Assembly (NCBI RefSeq): GCF_029338375.1 | Contig: NZ_CP119804.1 | Coordinates: 2,872,955-2,936,954, forward strand | Reading direction: 5' to 3' | Length of the DNA stretch: 64,000 bases | Source of the DNA: Halorussus lipolyticus | GTDB taxonomy: Archaea; Halobacteriota; Halobacteria; Halobacteriales; Haladaptataceae | Shown: piece after piece, positions 48,090 through 56,799 of the stretch | Numbering within the stretch: position 1 is the first letter of the stretch | Layout: each line of letters opens with the position of its first letter | Notes under the pieces: generated by a model | The model's input: only the letters and a program-made list of their open reading frames with translations | Database searches by the model: none | Told to the model about the DNA's origin: nothing | Position numbers and translations under genes: made by a program

Positions 48090-49256
48090 TCACGCGACGT
48101 TTCGCTCCTCGACCAGTTCGCCCGTCTCGAACCGGTCACTGGCGAGCGCCGAGACGTCCACCAGCGAGGACGCCCCGTCCAGCACCAGTTCGGCCACGAT
48201 TTGCCCGGTTGCGGGGGCGTGCTGGAAGCCGTGGCCCGAGAAGCCCACCGCGTTGACGAATCCCGGCAGGGTCTCCTCGATGACCGGGTGGTGGTCGGGC
48301 GTGACGGCGTAGAGACCGGCCCAGCCACGGCGAATCTCGGAGTCCGGGCCGAAGTAGGTCGCGCAGTCGCCGGCGCGTTCGATGGCCTCGACCGCCCAGT
48401 CGAGGTCGATTTTCCGGTCGAAGCCGTCGGGGTTCTGGTCGGGGTCGGCCTCGCCCCCGCTTTCGGCGCTCGGGAAGTGTCCGCCGACGAGCGCCTTTCC
48501 CTCGCGCTCGGGCCGGAAGTGCGACCCGGTGTCGAGGTCGATGGTGAGGGGCACGTCCTCCGGAACCGGCGTTTCGGGGTCCACGACGAGCATCTGTCTG
48601 CGCTTGGGTGCGACCGGCAGGTCCACGTCGGCCATCCGAGCGACCTGCTGTGCCCACGGTCCCGCGGCGTTGACCACGAAGTCGTACTCGCAGGGCTCGC
48701 CCTCGGCGGTGATTCCGGTCACTTCGTCGCCCGCCCGGTGAATTTCGGTGACGCCGGTCCTCGTGCGAATCTCGGCCCCGGCCTCTCGCGCAGACTCGGC
48801 GAACCCTTGGAGCGCGAGGTGGGGGTCGGCGAACCCGTCGGTCGGCGAGTAGGTCGCAGAGACGAACTCGTCGGTTTGGAGGCCGGGGCAGTGTTCGGCG
48901 GCCTCGTCTGGCGCGAGGAGTTCGCTCGGAACGCCCAACTCGTTCTGCATCGCCACCTGCGCCTCGAAGGCCTCGGCGGTGGCCTCGTCCCGTGCGGCAA
49001 AGAGGTAGCCCGGACGCCGGTAGGCGATGTCCACGCCGAATGTCTCCTCGAAGTCCTCCCAAATCTCCATGCTGGCCAGCGACAACTCGACGTTGACCGG
49101 CGTGGAGAACTGGGCGCGGATGCCCCCGACCGACCGCTCGGTGCTTCCGCTCCCGATTGAGCCTTTCTCGTAGACGGTTACGGTGGCCCCCCGCTCGGCG
49201 AGGTAGTACGCGCTGGCGAGGCCCACGATACCACCACCCACGATAGCGACGTGCAT
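48090..49256 (-). CDS. FAD-dependent oxidoreductase (DAO/sarcosine-oxidase-like)
   Basis: D-amino-acid/glycine-oxidase-fold enzyme of 388 residues. The FAD motif is HVAIVGGGIVGLASAYYLAERGATVTVYEKG. Middle: YSPTDGFADPHLALQGFAESAREAGAEIRT. C-terminal: GWAGLYAVTPDHHPVIEETLPGFVNAVGFSGHGFQHAPATGQIVAELVLDG, the usual second FAD contact region. It probably oxidises an amine or amino acid; the substrate is unknown. The ATG at 49256 matches the family start. Confidence 0.9.
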   Translation of the reverse strand: MHVAIVGGGIVGLASAYYLAERGATVTVYEKGSIGSGSTERSVGGIRAQFSTPVNVELSLASMEIWEDFEETFGVDIAYRRPGYLFAARDEATAEAFEAQVAMQNELGVPSELLAPDEAAEHCPGLQTDEFVSATYSPTDGFADPHLALQGFAESAREAGAEIRTRTGVTEIHRAGDEVTGITAEGEPCEYDFVVNAAGPWAQQVARMADVDLPVAPKRRQMLVVDPETPVPEDVPLTIDLDTGSHFRPEREGKALVGGHFPSAESGGEADPDQNPDGFDRKIDLDWAVEAIERAGDCATYFGPDSEIRRGWAGLYAVTPDHHPVIEETLPGFVNAVGFSGHGFQHAPATGQIVAELVLDGASSLVDVSALASDRFETGELVEERNVA

Positions 49257-49768
49257 ACCTATCGACTGGACGGGACGGCGGTTAACCGTTGCCCCGAGAG
49301 TGACTCGCGCTTCGAGACGGATTTCTTGATTAGTGAGATAGGCCCTACTATTCACCTTGGCGCGCGGGAGCGACAGAGCAGAACGAAGGAGCGACTCGTG
49401 CGAGTCGTCGGGAGCGGAGTGACCGACTGCTCGGCAGACGTGGGTTGTCTGCCGGTGGACGAGCATCGCACCGAGGAGCGAAGCGACGAGGGAGACCCAC
49501 AGGAGAGTGCGAGGTGCGGTACGATTCGCTCACGCCTGAAGCTAGCGCCGACGAACTGGTCACGACGACGCTAACTCCGACAGGCGGACGCCGACAAAAC
49601 CAACACCGACAAATCGGCCACACCGAACCCAACTCCGACAAACTCCATCACAATCACCTGAAACACAACTATGTATAACTGAAGCATATAGAAATAAGTA
49701 GAAAAGAAATATAGATATATCTCTAAGCGGCCACCGAGGTTATCCGCCCGAGTCCCAAACCAACGACC
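49257..49768. other. Intergenic region with CCGACA-type short repeats
   Basis: About 510 bases. The left part (49350-49520) is GC-rich with GAAGGAGCGACTCGTGCG-like inverted pieces and GCGAAGCGACGAG. The right part has four CCGACA copies (at about 49577, 49590, 49605 and 49635), then an AT-rich stretch to the DUF5789 gene. No gene seen. Confidence 0.45.
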
Positions 49769-50068
49769 GTGACGGATACTCACCGCGAGCAAGGCGTCGA
49801 GTTCGGGGAACTGGCGGCGCGCTTGGACGGCCACGAGTACCCCGCGACCATCGACGAACTCACCGACGAGTACGGCGAGTACAAAATCGAGTTCGCCGAC
49901 GGGTCCGAGACGCTGTCTGCGGTTCTGGCACCGCTGACCGACACCTGCGCGTCGGCGGCCGAGGCCCGGCAGGCCGTCCTCAACTCGGTCAGCGGGTCGG
50001 CAGTCGGTCGGAAGGGGTACACCGACCGCGGGGCGTTCTCCTCGGCACCAAACAACGTCTCGTTCTAA
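49769..50068 (+). CDS. DUF5789 family protein
   Basis: A 99-residue acidic protein starting at a GTG (MTDTHREQGVEFGELAARLDGHEYPATIDELTDEYGEYKIEFADGSETLSAVLAPL). The RLDGHEYPATIDELTDEYG block and the conserved C-terminal RKGYTDRGAFSSAPNNVSF identify the haloarchaeal DUF5789 family. It is thought to be a small soluble protein of unknown role, common in multiple copies. Confidence 0.88.
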   Translation: MTDTHREQGVEFGELAARLDGHEYPATIDELTDEYGEYKIEFADGSETLSAVLAPLTDTCASAAEARQAVLNSVSGSAVGRKGYTDRGAFSSAPNNVSF

Positions 50069-50498
50069 CTGGTTGCCGTCATTCTATGTCGGTTCGTAGG
50101 AGTGTTCGTATCGGGACAGTTCGAGGACAATCTGTTTTCGTCGTGTCCGATTGTATTCGTCTTCGAGGGATATAGTTGAACGGAGGATAGCTACTGCCGA
50201 CTCCTTTCGTAGTTGTTAGATACTTGGATTATTCTTCTCGGCGCTGTCTCTCGAAAACTCTCCTAACGAGTCGAAAATAGTCCTGATGGACTTTCGCCGG
50301 AACCGTAATCACGGCTTACTCCGCGATAAACACAGCCTGAAGTGAACCCCTGCGAGAGTAGGGAGTCGTTCCTCCTCCGGAACGTTCGTGAACTAACCTG
50401 AACGGACGACTACATTATCCTGCCGTGTCGGCTACGTCTCGGTAATAGATTCGCCGATGGCGGGCGCTCTGCCGTCGGAGAGGAGAACTACGCTCAGA
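50069..50498. other. Upstream region of otsA, no gene seen
   Basis: About 430 bases of lower GC than neighbouring genes. It contains ATTGTATTCG, AACGGAGGATAG and other near-Shine-Dalgarno fragments but no ATG in suitable register, and no strong repeat. An ATG at 50457 is in frame with otsA and would extend it by 14 residues. Confidence 0.5.
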
Positions 50499-52097
50499 AT
50501 GAACTCGAACGTGACAGGGGCGACAGCCAAATCGGCCGCAGAGACGGTTGCCGACCTTTGCGACGACCGGGAACTCGTCGTGGTATCGAACCGCCAACCG
50601 TACAGTCACGCCTTCGAAGACGGAGACGAAGGCACGTCCGACGAGGACGAAATAGCCGTAGACCGACCAGCGGGCGGTCTCACCGCGGCGCTCGACCCGG
50701 TGATGCAGTCCGCCGAGGGAACGTGGGTCGCGTGGGGGGACGGCGAGGCCGACCGCGAGGTCGTAGACGCCGCCGACACCGTGGCCGTGCCGCCCGAGGA
50801 CCCCGCCTACGACCTCCGGCGGGTCTGGTTGACCGACGAGCAGGTCGAGGGCTACTACCGGGGATACGCCAATCAGGTCCTCTGGCCGCTGTGTCACCTC
50901 GACACCGCCAAGATGACGCCCGACGACGATTTCTGGCGGGCCTACCGCGAGACCAACGACGACTTCGCCGACGCGATTCTCGACGCGACCGACTGCTCCG
51001 GTACCGACCCCGTAGTCTGGTTTCAGGACTACCACCTCGCGCTGGCACCCCGAGAGGTCCGCGAGGAGCGTCCCGAGGCTTTCCTGACCCACTTCTGGCA
51101 CATCCCGTGGCCCTCGTGGGACGTGTTTCGGGCCTGCCCGCAGTACGAGGCGCTTTTGGACGGTCTCCTCGCAAACGACCTCGTGGGGTTCCACACCGAC
51201 GAGTACTGCCGGAACTTCCTCGACTGCGTGGACGCCGTGACCGACGCGCGAGTGGACCGCTCCAGCAGGAGCGTCTCCTACCGGGGCAACCGGACGTTCG
51301 TGCGCTCCTTCCCGCTCGGCATCGACGCCGCTCGGCAGGCCGACCTCGCCGAGAGCGGCGTTGCTCGGAGGACTGGCGACGGGACCGCCGAGAGCAGTGA
51401 CTGGTGGACCGAGTTCCGCGAGACCCACGGCATCGGCCCCAGAGACACCGTGGCGGTCGGCGTCGAGCGCCTCGACTACACCAAGGGCATCGAGCAACGC
51501 CTCGCCGCCTTGGAACGCTTCTGGGTCGAAAACCCCGAGTGGCGCGGCCGACTCACCTACGTCCAGAAGGGGACCGAGAGCAGGTCCGGCATCGACGAGT
51601 ACGACGCCCTCCAGAGTCGGGTGGCGGCCGAAGTCGAGCGCATCAACGACCGCTTGGGTACCGACGACTGGACGCCAATCGTCTACGTCACCGACTACGT
51701 GCCCGAGGAGGGACTGGCGGCGCTCTACCGCGAGGCAGACCTCGGAATCGTCACCCCTATCCGCGACGGGATGAACCTCGTCGCCAAGGAGTTCGTCTCC
51801 GCCCAGACCCGCAATCCCGGCGTCCTCGTGCTGAGCGAACTCGCCGGCGCGAACGAGCAGTTGGGCGACGAGGCGGTCCTCGTTCACCCCTACGACACTG
51901 CCGGGTTCGCCGACGCAATCGGCGAGGCCCTGTCGCTGTCGCGGGCCGAACGCCGCAAGCGAATCGCGGACCTCCAGCGCGAGGTCCACGCCCAAGACGT
52001 GTTCGCGTGGTTGGAATCGACCTTCCAGACCGCCACTGCAATCGAGCGGGGCAGAGACTCGCTCCGCCGGAAGCGTCCGCAACCGAACGACGACTGA
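50499..52097 (+). CDS. otsA: Trehalose-6-phosphate synthase
   Basis: GT20-family glycosyltransferase of 532 residues that joins UDP- or other NDP-glucose to glucose-6-phosphate. Motifs: VVVSNRQPYSHAFEDGDEG, VDRPAGGLTAALDPVM, VVWFQDYHLALAPREVREERPEAFLTHFWHIPWPSWDVFRACPQ, VGVERLDYTKGIEQRLAALERFWVENPEWRGRLTYVQKG and TPIRDGMNLVAKEFVSAQ. The final part EAATAIERG-like tail is helical. It is followed 44 bases later by otsB, giving a two-gene trehalose pathway; trehalose is a compatible solute. Confidence 0.95.
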   Translation: MNSNVTGATAKSAAETVADLCDDRELVVVSNRQPYSHAFEDGDEGTSDEDEIAVDRPAGGLTAALDPVMQSAEGTWVAWGDGEADREVVDAADTVAVPPEDPAYDLRRVWLTDEQVEGYYRGYANQVLWPLCHLDTAKMTPDDDFWRAYRETNDDFADAILDATDCSGTDPVVWFQDYHLALAPREVREERPEAFLTHFWHIPWPSWDVFRACPQYEALLDGLLANDLVGFHTDEYCRNFLDCVDAVTDARVDRSSRSVSYRGNRTFVRSFPLGIDAARQADLAESGVARRTGDGTAESSDWWTEFRETHGIGPRDTVAVGVERLDYTKGIEQRLAALERFWVENPEWRGRLTYVQKGTESRSGIDEYDALQSRVAAEVERINDRLGTDDWTPIVYVTDYVPEEGLAALYREADLGIVTPIRDGMNLVAKEFVSAQTRNPGVLVLSELAGANEQLGDEAVLVHPYDTAGFADAIGEALSLSRAERRKRIADLQREVHAQDVFAWLESTFQTATAIERGRDSLRRKRPQPNDD

Positions 52098-52141
52098 CCG
52101 CGACGATGGTACGACAGCCCACCGATAGGACTGAACCCCCG

Positions 52142-53020
52142 ATGTCCGATACCGAATCCTCCGACCCCGACACCGACCTCGAACGCGAACTGCCCGCCAG
52201 ACTCCGCAACAACCTCTACGCCGTGGTCGAGGAGCTAGTGGACCACGAGGGCCTGCTGGTCGCGCTCGACTTCGACGGCACCCTCGCGGCCATCGAGCGC
52301 CGACCTGACGAGGCCGCGATACCCGACCCGACCCGCGAGGCGGTCGCGGCGCTGGCCGCCGAGGAGAACGTCGAAGTCGCGGTCGTCAGCGGCAGAGAGT
52401 TGGCCGACGTGCGAGAGCGAGTCGGATTGAACGAAGCCATCTCCTACGCGGGCAACCACGGTCTCGAAATTCACGCCAGCGAGTACGAGGTCCACCCCGA
52501 GGCGAAGGCGGGCGAGCGCGACATCGACATCATCTGTGACCTGCTGGCCGACCAACTCGCCGGAATCGAGGGCGTCATCGTGGAGAACAAGGGCGTGACC
52601 GCGACGGTTCACACCCGACTCGTGGCCGACGAGGAGGTTCCGACCGTCGAGAACGCGGTCGAGACACTGGTCGCCACCCGCGACGACGTGCGCCTGACCA
52701 CCGGCAAGAACGTGCTGGAACTCCGGCCCGCGGTCGAGTGGGACAAGGGCGAGGCCGTCCGGGAACTCTACGGCGAACTCGTGCCAGACGACGAGCGATG
52801 GCTTCCGATGTACGTCGGCGACGATACGACCGACGAGGCCGCTTTCAGCGTCTTGGACGACCGGGGCCTCGGCGTCAAGGTCGGCGAGGACCCCGGTACC
52901 GGCGCGCCCTATCGCGTCGCCGACCCCGAGTCGGTCCGGACTGTGCTGACGTGGCTGAGCGACTACGGCATCGAGTTCCTCGTCGCCGACCACCACGACG
53001 TGCCGGTCGGGACGGCCTGA
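52142..53020 (+). CDS. otsB: Trehalose-phosphatase
   Basis: HAD-type phosphatase of 292 residues removing phosphate from trehalose-6-phosphate. Motif I is VALDFDGTLAAIERRPDEA, with VVSGRELADVRERVGL, YAGNHGLEIHAS and LELRPAVEWDKGEAVRELYGEL in the cap, and motif IV MYVGDDTTDEAAFSVLDDRG. The acidic N-terminal 25 residues are disordered. An ATG at 52106 is an alternative start adding 12 residues. It completes the OtsA-OtsB pair. Confidence 0.94.
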   Translation: MSDTESSDPDTDLERELPARLRNNLYAVVEELVDHEGLLVALDFDGTLAAIERRPDEAAIPDPTREAVAALAAEENVEVAVVSGRELADVRERVGLNEAISYAGNHGLEIHASEYEVHPEAKAGERDIDIICDLLADQLAGIEGVIVENKGVTATVHTRLVADEEVPTVENAVETLVATRDDVRLTTGKNVLELRPAVEWDKGEAVRELYGELVPDDERWLPMYVGDDTTDEAAFSVLDDRGLGVKVGEDPGTGAPYRVADPESVRTVLTWLSDYGIEFLVADHHDVPVGTA

Positions 53021-53138
53021 ACGAGCGGGCAATTTCGCTTTTCGTCCCGTAACGCCGCGTTGAACCGCCCGCCAGCGGTGCGAACGGTGTGAACGGTCGG
53101 CCCGGTTTATTCGCGGATTCGCGCAATCTGCAACCGAC

Positions 53139-53963
53139 ATGGCAACCGACGACCCGAACACCGACGACGAGACCGACGAGCGAGGCAGGTCCGACGCGGA
53201 ACGGGCCGGACCCGACGCCGAGCGCCCGTCCCCCGGAACGTACGCCAACGCGGGCCGCGAGGAGCAACCGGAACCAGCGACTCGCCGGCAGGCGTGGGAC
53301 GCGCAGAACGACGCACCCGGCGACCCCGACGCTCTCCGAGCGCGGACCGACCGACGACCGGAGCGACGATACGGGATGGGCGGGTACGAGACTGGCGGAC
53401 GCGAGTCGGACCGACCATCTCAGCAACCGCCTCAGTCGTCTCGCCGCTACGGCTCGAAGCAATCTAGAGATGTCCAAAATAATCAGGTAGATAGTGGAAA
53501 GAAACAGCAAAGTAGCCAAGGAGAACCGGTAGATGTCCGAGGTGGCGAATCGCCCCGGCGGGAAAAACGACGCCGGACCGACGAGGACCGACGAGTCGAG
53601 GAGACGCCGCCGAAACGGACCCAACCCCTGCGAGGGCCGACCGAACCGGAGTCGAGCGACCGAGGACGGGACGGCGAACCCGGCTCCCCGCGACGACGAG
53701 AATCCGAACTTCGGGGCGAGACCGAGCGCCGACCGGAGACCGAACGCCGGTCCGAATCCGACCGCGGGCGGCGGGCCGAATCGGAGCAGGCCGAGGTTCC
53801 GAAGTACGGCGGTCCGCGGGACCGGCCCCGCGGCAGAAATCGCGGCCAGTCGGTCGAGCGCCAGCGCAGACAGCGCGAGTACGAACGCCAGTTCGACCGA
53901 CAGCGCGCTCGTCAGCGTGACTTTCAGCGGGATAAGAGCGGCGGGAAATACCGGCGGCGGTAG
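53139..53963 (+). CDS. Disordered Arg/Glu-rich protein of unknown function
   Basis: A 274-residue protein of very low complexity: acidic N-terminus (MATDDPNTDDETDERGRSDAE), then Arg/Glu/Ser/Pro-rich stretches (ERRPETERRSESDRGRRAESEQAE; RERQRRQREYERQFDRQRARQRDFQRDKSGGKYRRR). An AT-rich inset at about 53461-53540 (SKQSRDVQNNQVDSGKKQQSS) breaks the composition in frame. The net charge is unusually basic for a haloarchaeon, suggesting nucleic-acid binding. The last ten residues and stop are repeated 53 bases downstream. Confidence 0.6.
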   Translation: MATDDPNTDDETDERGRSDAERAGPDAERPSPGTYANAGREEQPEPATRRQAWDAQNDAPGDPDALRARTDRRPERRYGMGGYETGGRESDRPSQQPPQSSRRYGSKQSRDVQNNQVDSGKKQQSSQGEPVDVRGGESPRREKRRRTDEDRRVEETPPKRTQPLRGPTEPESSDRGRDGEPGSPRRRESELRGETERRPETERRSESDRGRRAESEQAEVPKYGGPRDRPRGRNRGQSVERQRRQREYERQFDRQRARQRDFQRDKSGGKYRRR

Positions 53964-54026
53964 CCGGCGGGAAAACCGCCGTGGACAAGAGCGGCGGGAA
54001 ATACCGGCGGCGGTAGCCGGCGGGAA
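53932..54026 (+). repeat. Tandem duplication including the gene's stop codon
   Basis: A 40-base segment is repeated exactly at 53934-53973 and 53987-54026 (offset 53). Each copy encodes DKSGGKYRRR and then TAG. The offset is not a multiple of three, so the second copy is not read in frame. Both contain CCGGCGGCGGTAGCCGGCGG, which is nearly palindromic. Confidence 0.8.
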
Positions 54027-54061
54027 GAAAATAGCGTCTGCGGGTGCGACGCCGCGACCGC

Positions 54062-56026
54062 TCAGTCGTCTGCGTCGGTCTCGACGCTGGCGGTCCGGCG
54101 GGCCGCGCGCTCGATGAACTCCTCGGGCAGTTCGTCGATTTCGCCGGCCTGCACGCCCCAGAGGTGGCCGTAGAGACCGCCGTTTTCGAGCAGTTCCGCG
54201 TGGGTGCCCCGCTCCACGATTTCGCCGTCTTCGAGGACCACGATTTTGTCGGCGTCCTTGATAGTCGAGAGGCGGTGGGCGATGGCGAAGGTGGTCCGAT
54301 TTTCGGTGAGTTCGTCCAGACTCCGCTGGATGAGCATCTCCGTCTCGGTGTCAACGTCGCTGGTGGCTTCGTCCAGCACCAGAATCTCGGGGTCTTTGAG
54401 GACCGCGCGAGCGATGGAGATTCGCTGGCGCTGACCGCCCGAGAGTTTGACGCCGCGCTCGCCGACCTCGGTGTCGTAGCCCTCCGGCAGGTTCTGGATG
54501 AACTCGTGGGCCTCGGCGGCCTTCGCGGCCTCCACGATTTCGTCGTCGTCCACGTCGAAGGTGCCGTAGGCGATGTTCTCCTTGACCGTGCCGTAGAACA
54601 TGAACGTGTCCTGACTCACGTAGCCGATTGCTTGGCGCAGACTCGGCAGACTCACGTCCCGGAGGTCGGTGCCGTCGATGCGGATGGCACCGTCGTTCAC
54701 GTCGTACATCCGGAGGAGCAACTTCAGGACGGTGGATTTACCCGCGCCGGTCGGCCCGACCAGCGCGAGGGTGTCGCCGCCCTCGATTTCGAAGTTGATG
54801 TCGTTGACGATGGTCTCGTCGTCGTCGTACCCGAAGCTCACGTCGTCGTAGACCACTTCGCCGTCCTCGACCGTGAGGTCCTCGGCGTCTGGCTCCTCGC
54901 GGATTCGGCTCGGTTCGTCCATCAGGCCGAAGATGCGGGAACTGGAGGCGAAGGCTCGCTGGTACATGTTGATGATGGAGCCGAACTGCGCCATCGGCCA
55001 GATGAACCGCTGGGTCAACAGGATGAACACGACGAACTCACCGCGACTCAACTCGCCCGTGAAGAACCACGGTCCCGAACCGTTGAGGACCCAGAGGCCG
55101 CCGACGACGAACGTCAGCGCGAAGCCGAGGCCCGACAGAATCTGGAGCGAGGGGAAGAACTTGATGCGGGTGACGATAGCGCCCCAGTTCGAGTCGAAGT
55201 AGTCGTTGGACACGTCTTCCACTCGGTCGGACTCGTAGCTCTCGGTGTTAGAGGTCTTGATGACCTGAATCCCGCCGAGGTTGTTCTCCAGTCGGGAGTT
55301 GACCTTGCCGACCGCCGAACGCACGTCGGCGTACTTGGGCTGAATAATCTCCACGAACTTGTAGGTGAACAGGCCGATGAGCGGCACCGGCACCATCGCC
55401 ACTAGCGCGAGTTGCCAGTTCATGCTGAACAGGATGACCGCGATGGCGACCACCATCACCGACAGGCGGAAGGCAGAGTTCATCCCGTCGTTGAGGAACC
55501 GCTCCAGTCGGTTCACGTCGTTCGACAGGATGGACATCATCTCGCCGGTCTGCTTGTCGGCGAAGAAGTCCATGTTCAGTCTCTGCATCTTGTCGTAGGT
55601 GTCGGTCCGAATCGAGTGCTGGATGTTCTGGGCGAAGGAGTTCCAACCCCAGTTGCGCGCCCAGTGGAAAGCCGCACCGAACCCGAACGCGGCGGCGACG
55701 ATTGTGACCGAGAACCAGAACTGTTCGGTCGTCGTCGCCGGTGAAATCTCTGCCGCGAGGGATTCGGACACGAGCGGGAACTGTCCGGCGAACGCCTCCG
55801 GATACGGCACCTTCGCCGCACCTTCAGAAAAGAGCGCGTCGATTGCGACTCCGAGGATGAGCGGCGGCAGGAGATTCAGCACCCGCGCGAAGATACTCGC
55901 CACGATGCCCGTGACGAACGCGAACGTGTTTTCGGACCCGTATTCGAGGAACAACCGCTTCATGGGGTTTTCGGCGTTTTCCCGTTGTTCCCCGAACGGG
56001 TCGTCTTCTTGGTCTTTGATACTCAT
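54062..56026 (-). CDS. ABC transporter ATP-binding/permease protein
   Basis: Half-transporter of 654 residues (start at MSIKDQEDDPF). The membrane part has about six helices (FAFVTGIVASIFARVLNLLPPLILGVAIDALF; LSVMVVAIAVILFSMNWQLALVAMVPVPLIGLF; FVVFILLTQRFIWPMAQFGSIINMY). The ATPase part has Walker A LVGPTGAGKSTVLKLLLRMY near 428, Q-loop YVSQDTFMFYG, signature VKLSGGQRQRISIARAVLKDP and Walker B ILVLDEATSDVD. The layout is type I exporter (MsbA/MDR-like), working as a homodimer. It faces the disordered-protein gene convergently. Substrate unknown. Confidence 0.94.
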   Translation of the reverse strand: MSIKDQEDDPFGEQRENAENPMKRLFLEYGSENTFAFVTGIVASIFARVLNLLPPLILGVAIDALFSEGAAKVPYPEAFAGQFPLVSESLAAEISPATTTEQFWFSVTIVAAAFGFGAAFHWARNWGWNSFAQNIQHSIRTDTYDKMQRLNMDFFADKQTGEMMSILSNDVNRLERFLNDGMNSAFRLSVMVVAIAVILFSMNWQLALVAMVPVPLIGLFTYKFVEIIQPKYADVRSAVGKVNSRLENNLGGIQVIKTSNTESYESDRVEDVSNDYFDSNWGAIVTRIKFFPSLQILSGLGFALTFVVGGLWVLNGSGPWFFTGELSRGEFVVFILLTQRFIWPMAQFGSIINMYQRAFASSSRIFGLMDEPSRIREEPDAEDLTVEDGEVVYDDVSFGYDDDETIVNDINFEIEGGDTLALVGPTGAGKSTVLKLLLRMYDVNDGAIRIDGTDLRDVSLPSLRQAIGYVSQDTFMFYGTVKENIAYGTFDVDDDEIVEAAKAAEAHEFIQNLPEGYDTEVGERGVKLSGGQRQRISIARAVLKDPEILVLDEATSDVDTETEMLIQRSLDELTENRTTFAIAHRLSTIKDADKIVVLEDGEIVERGTHAELLENGGLYGHLWGVQAGEIDELPEEFIERAARRTASVETDADD

Positions 56027-56261
56027 TATCATTTGCAAAAGGTCCGACTCTTGAAAAACTTTCCTTCGAATCGAAATACCGTGTCAGACAGTCTGCGCGT
56101 CCTCATTCGGACTTTGAAGTGAGGCAGAGCTAGCTCTTATCGCTGACGGTTCCTTGTTGTCGAATCACACGGCGTCGAGTTTCACCGAGGCGACTCACAC
56201 CGGGCGACCGGAGCGACTCACAGGCGGTGGCCGGACGCCCTTCGCGTGCGGGCAAACAAAA

Positions 56262-56531
56262 TTATAATGACCGCGATTCGACCTCGGGGTCCACGTCGGC
56301 CTCGGCCAAGTCCTGCCGGATGCGCTCGCGCAGGGGGTCGGGCACGGTGTCCCGACCGACTGGCACCGCGGTTTCGCCGTCGCCTTTCACTTTCCAGTAA
56401 ATTACGCACTCGCTCGGCGCGTAGAACTCGATGCTGTAGTAATCGTCGCCGCCGCGGTAGTGGACGCGGGCCGCGAATCCTTCGGCCTGCCAGCCGTCCT
56501 GTTCGGCGAGCGACTCGACACGTTCGTCCAT
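56262..56531 (-). CDS. Conserved haloarchaeal hypothetical protein
   Basis: An 89-residue protein: MDERVESLAEQDGWQAEGFAARVHYRGGDDYYSIEFYAPSECVIYWKVKGDGETAVPVGRDTVPDPLRERIRQDLAEADVDPEVESRSL. It has a compact mixed alpha/beta look and no cysteine pair, signal or helix pair. I recall similar short haloarchaeal proteins but no function. It is 90 bases from tRNA-Val on the other strand. Confidence 0.75.
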   Translation of the reverse strand: MDERVESLAEQDGWQAEGFAARVHYRGGDDYYSIEFYAPSECVIYWKVKGDGETAVPVGRDTVPDPLRERIRQDLAEADVDPEVESRSL

Positions 56532-56622
56532 ATCGACCGCTCGTCGCCGGGCGTGGTAGTGGTTACGAAAGCCGACCGAGAAAGTAACAGTTATTTCCGG
56601 TGAGCGATTTGCTTTCGGTACC

Positions 56623-56696
56623 GGGTCCGTGGTCTAGTTGGTTATGACGCGGCCTTTACAAGGCTGAGGCCGGTGGTTCGAATCCGCCCGGACCCA
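56623..56696 (+). tRNA. tRNA-Val (TAC)
   Basis: Acceptor GGGTCCG pairs with CGGACCC, the D-arm has GTCTAGTTGGTTATGAC, the anticodon stem is CGGCC/GGCTG closing loop TTTACAA (anticodon TAC), and the T-arm is GGTGGTTCGAATCCGCC. Discriminator A at 56696; no intron. Downstream, at 56709-56726, lies GCGAACGAAGTGAGCAGT, which recurs after tRNA-Phe. Confidence 0.95.
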
Positions 56697-56799
56697 TCGA
56701 TTCTGACCGCGAACGAAGTGAGCAGTCGAATTCGCCCGGACTCACTCGAAACCTCTCACTCCAGAAAACTTTTCCAGTACCGACCGGACAGCTACGTCC

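Noticed and set aside
53533..54117. Alternative plus-strand frame through the disordered protein region
   Set aside because: Composition is what the +1 frame of an Arg/Glu-rich gene would give. It has no start signal and overlaps the ABC gene end.
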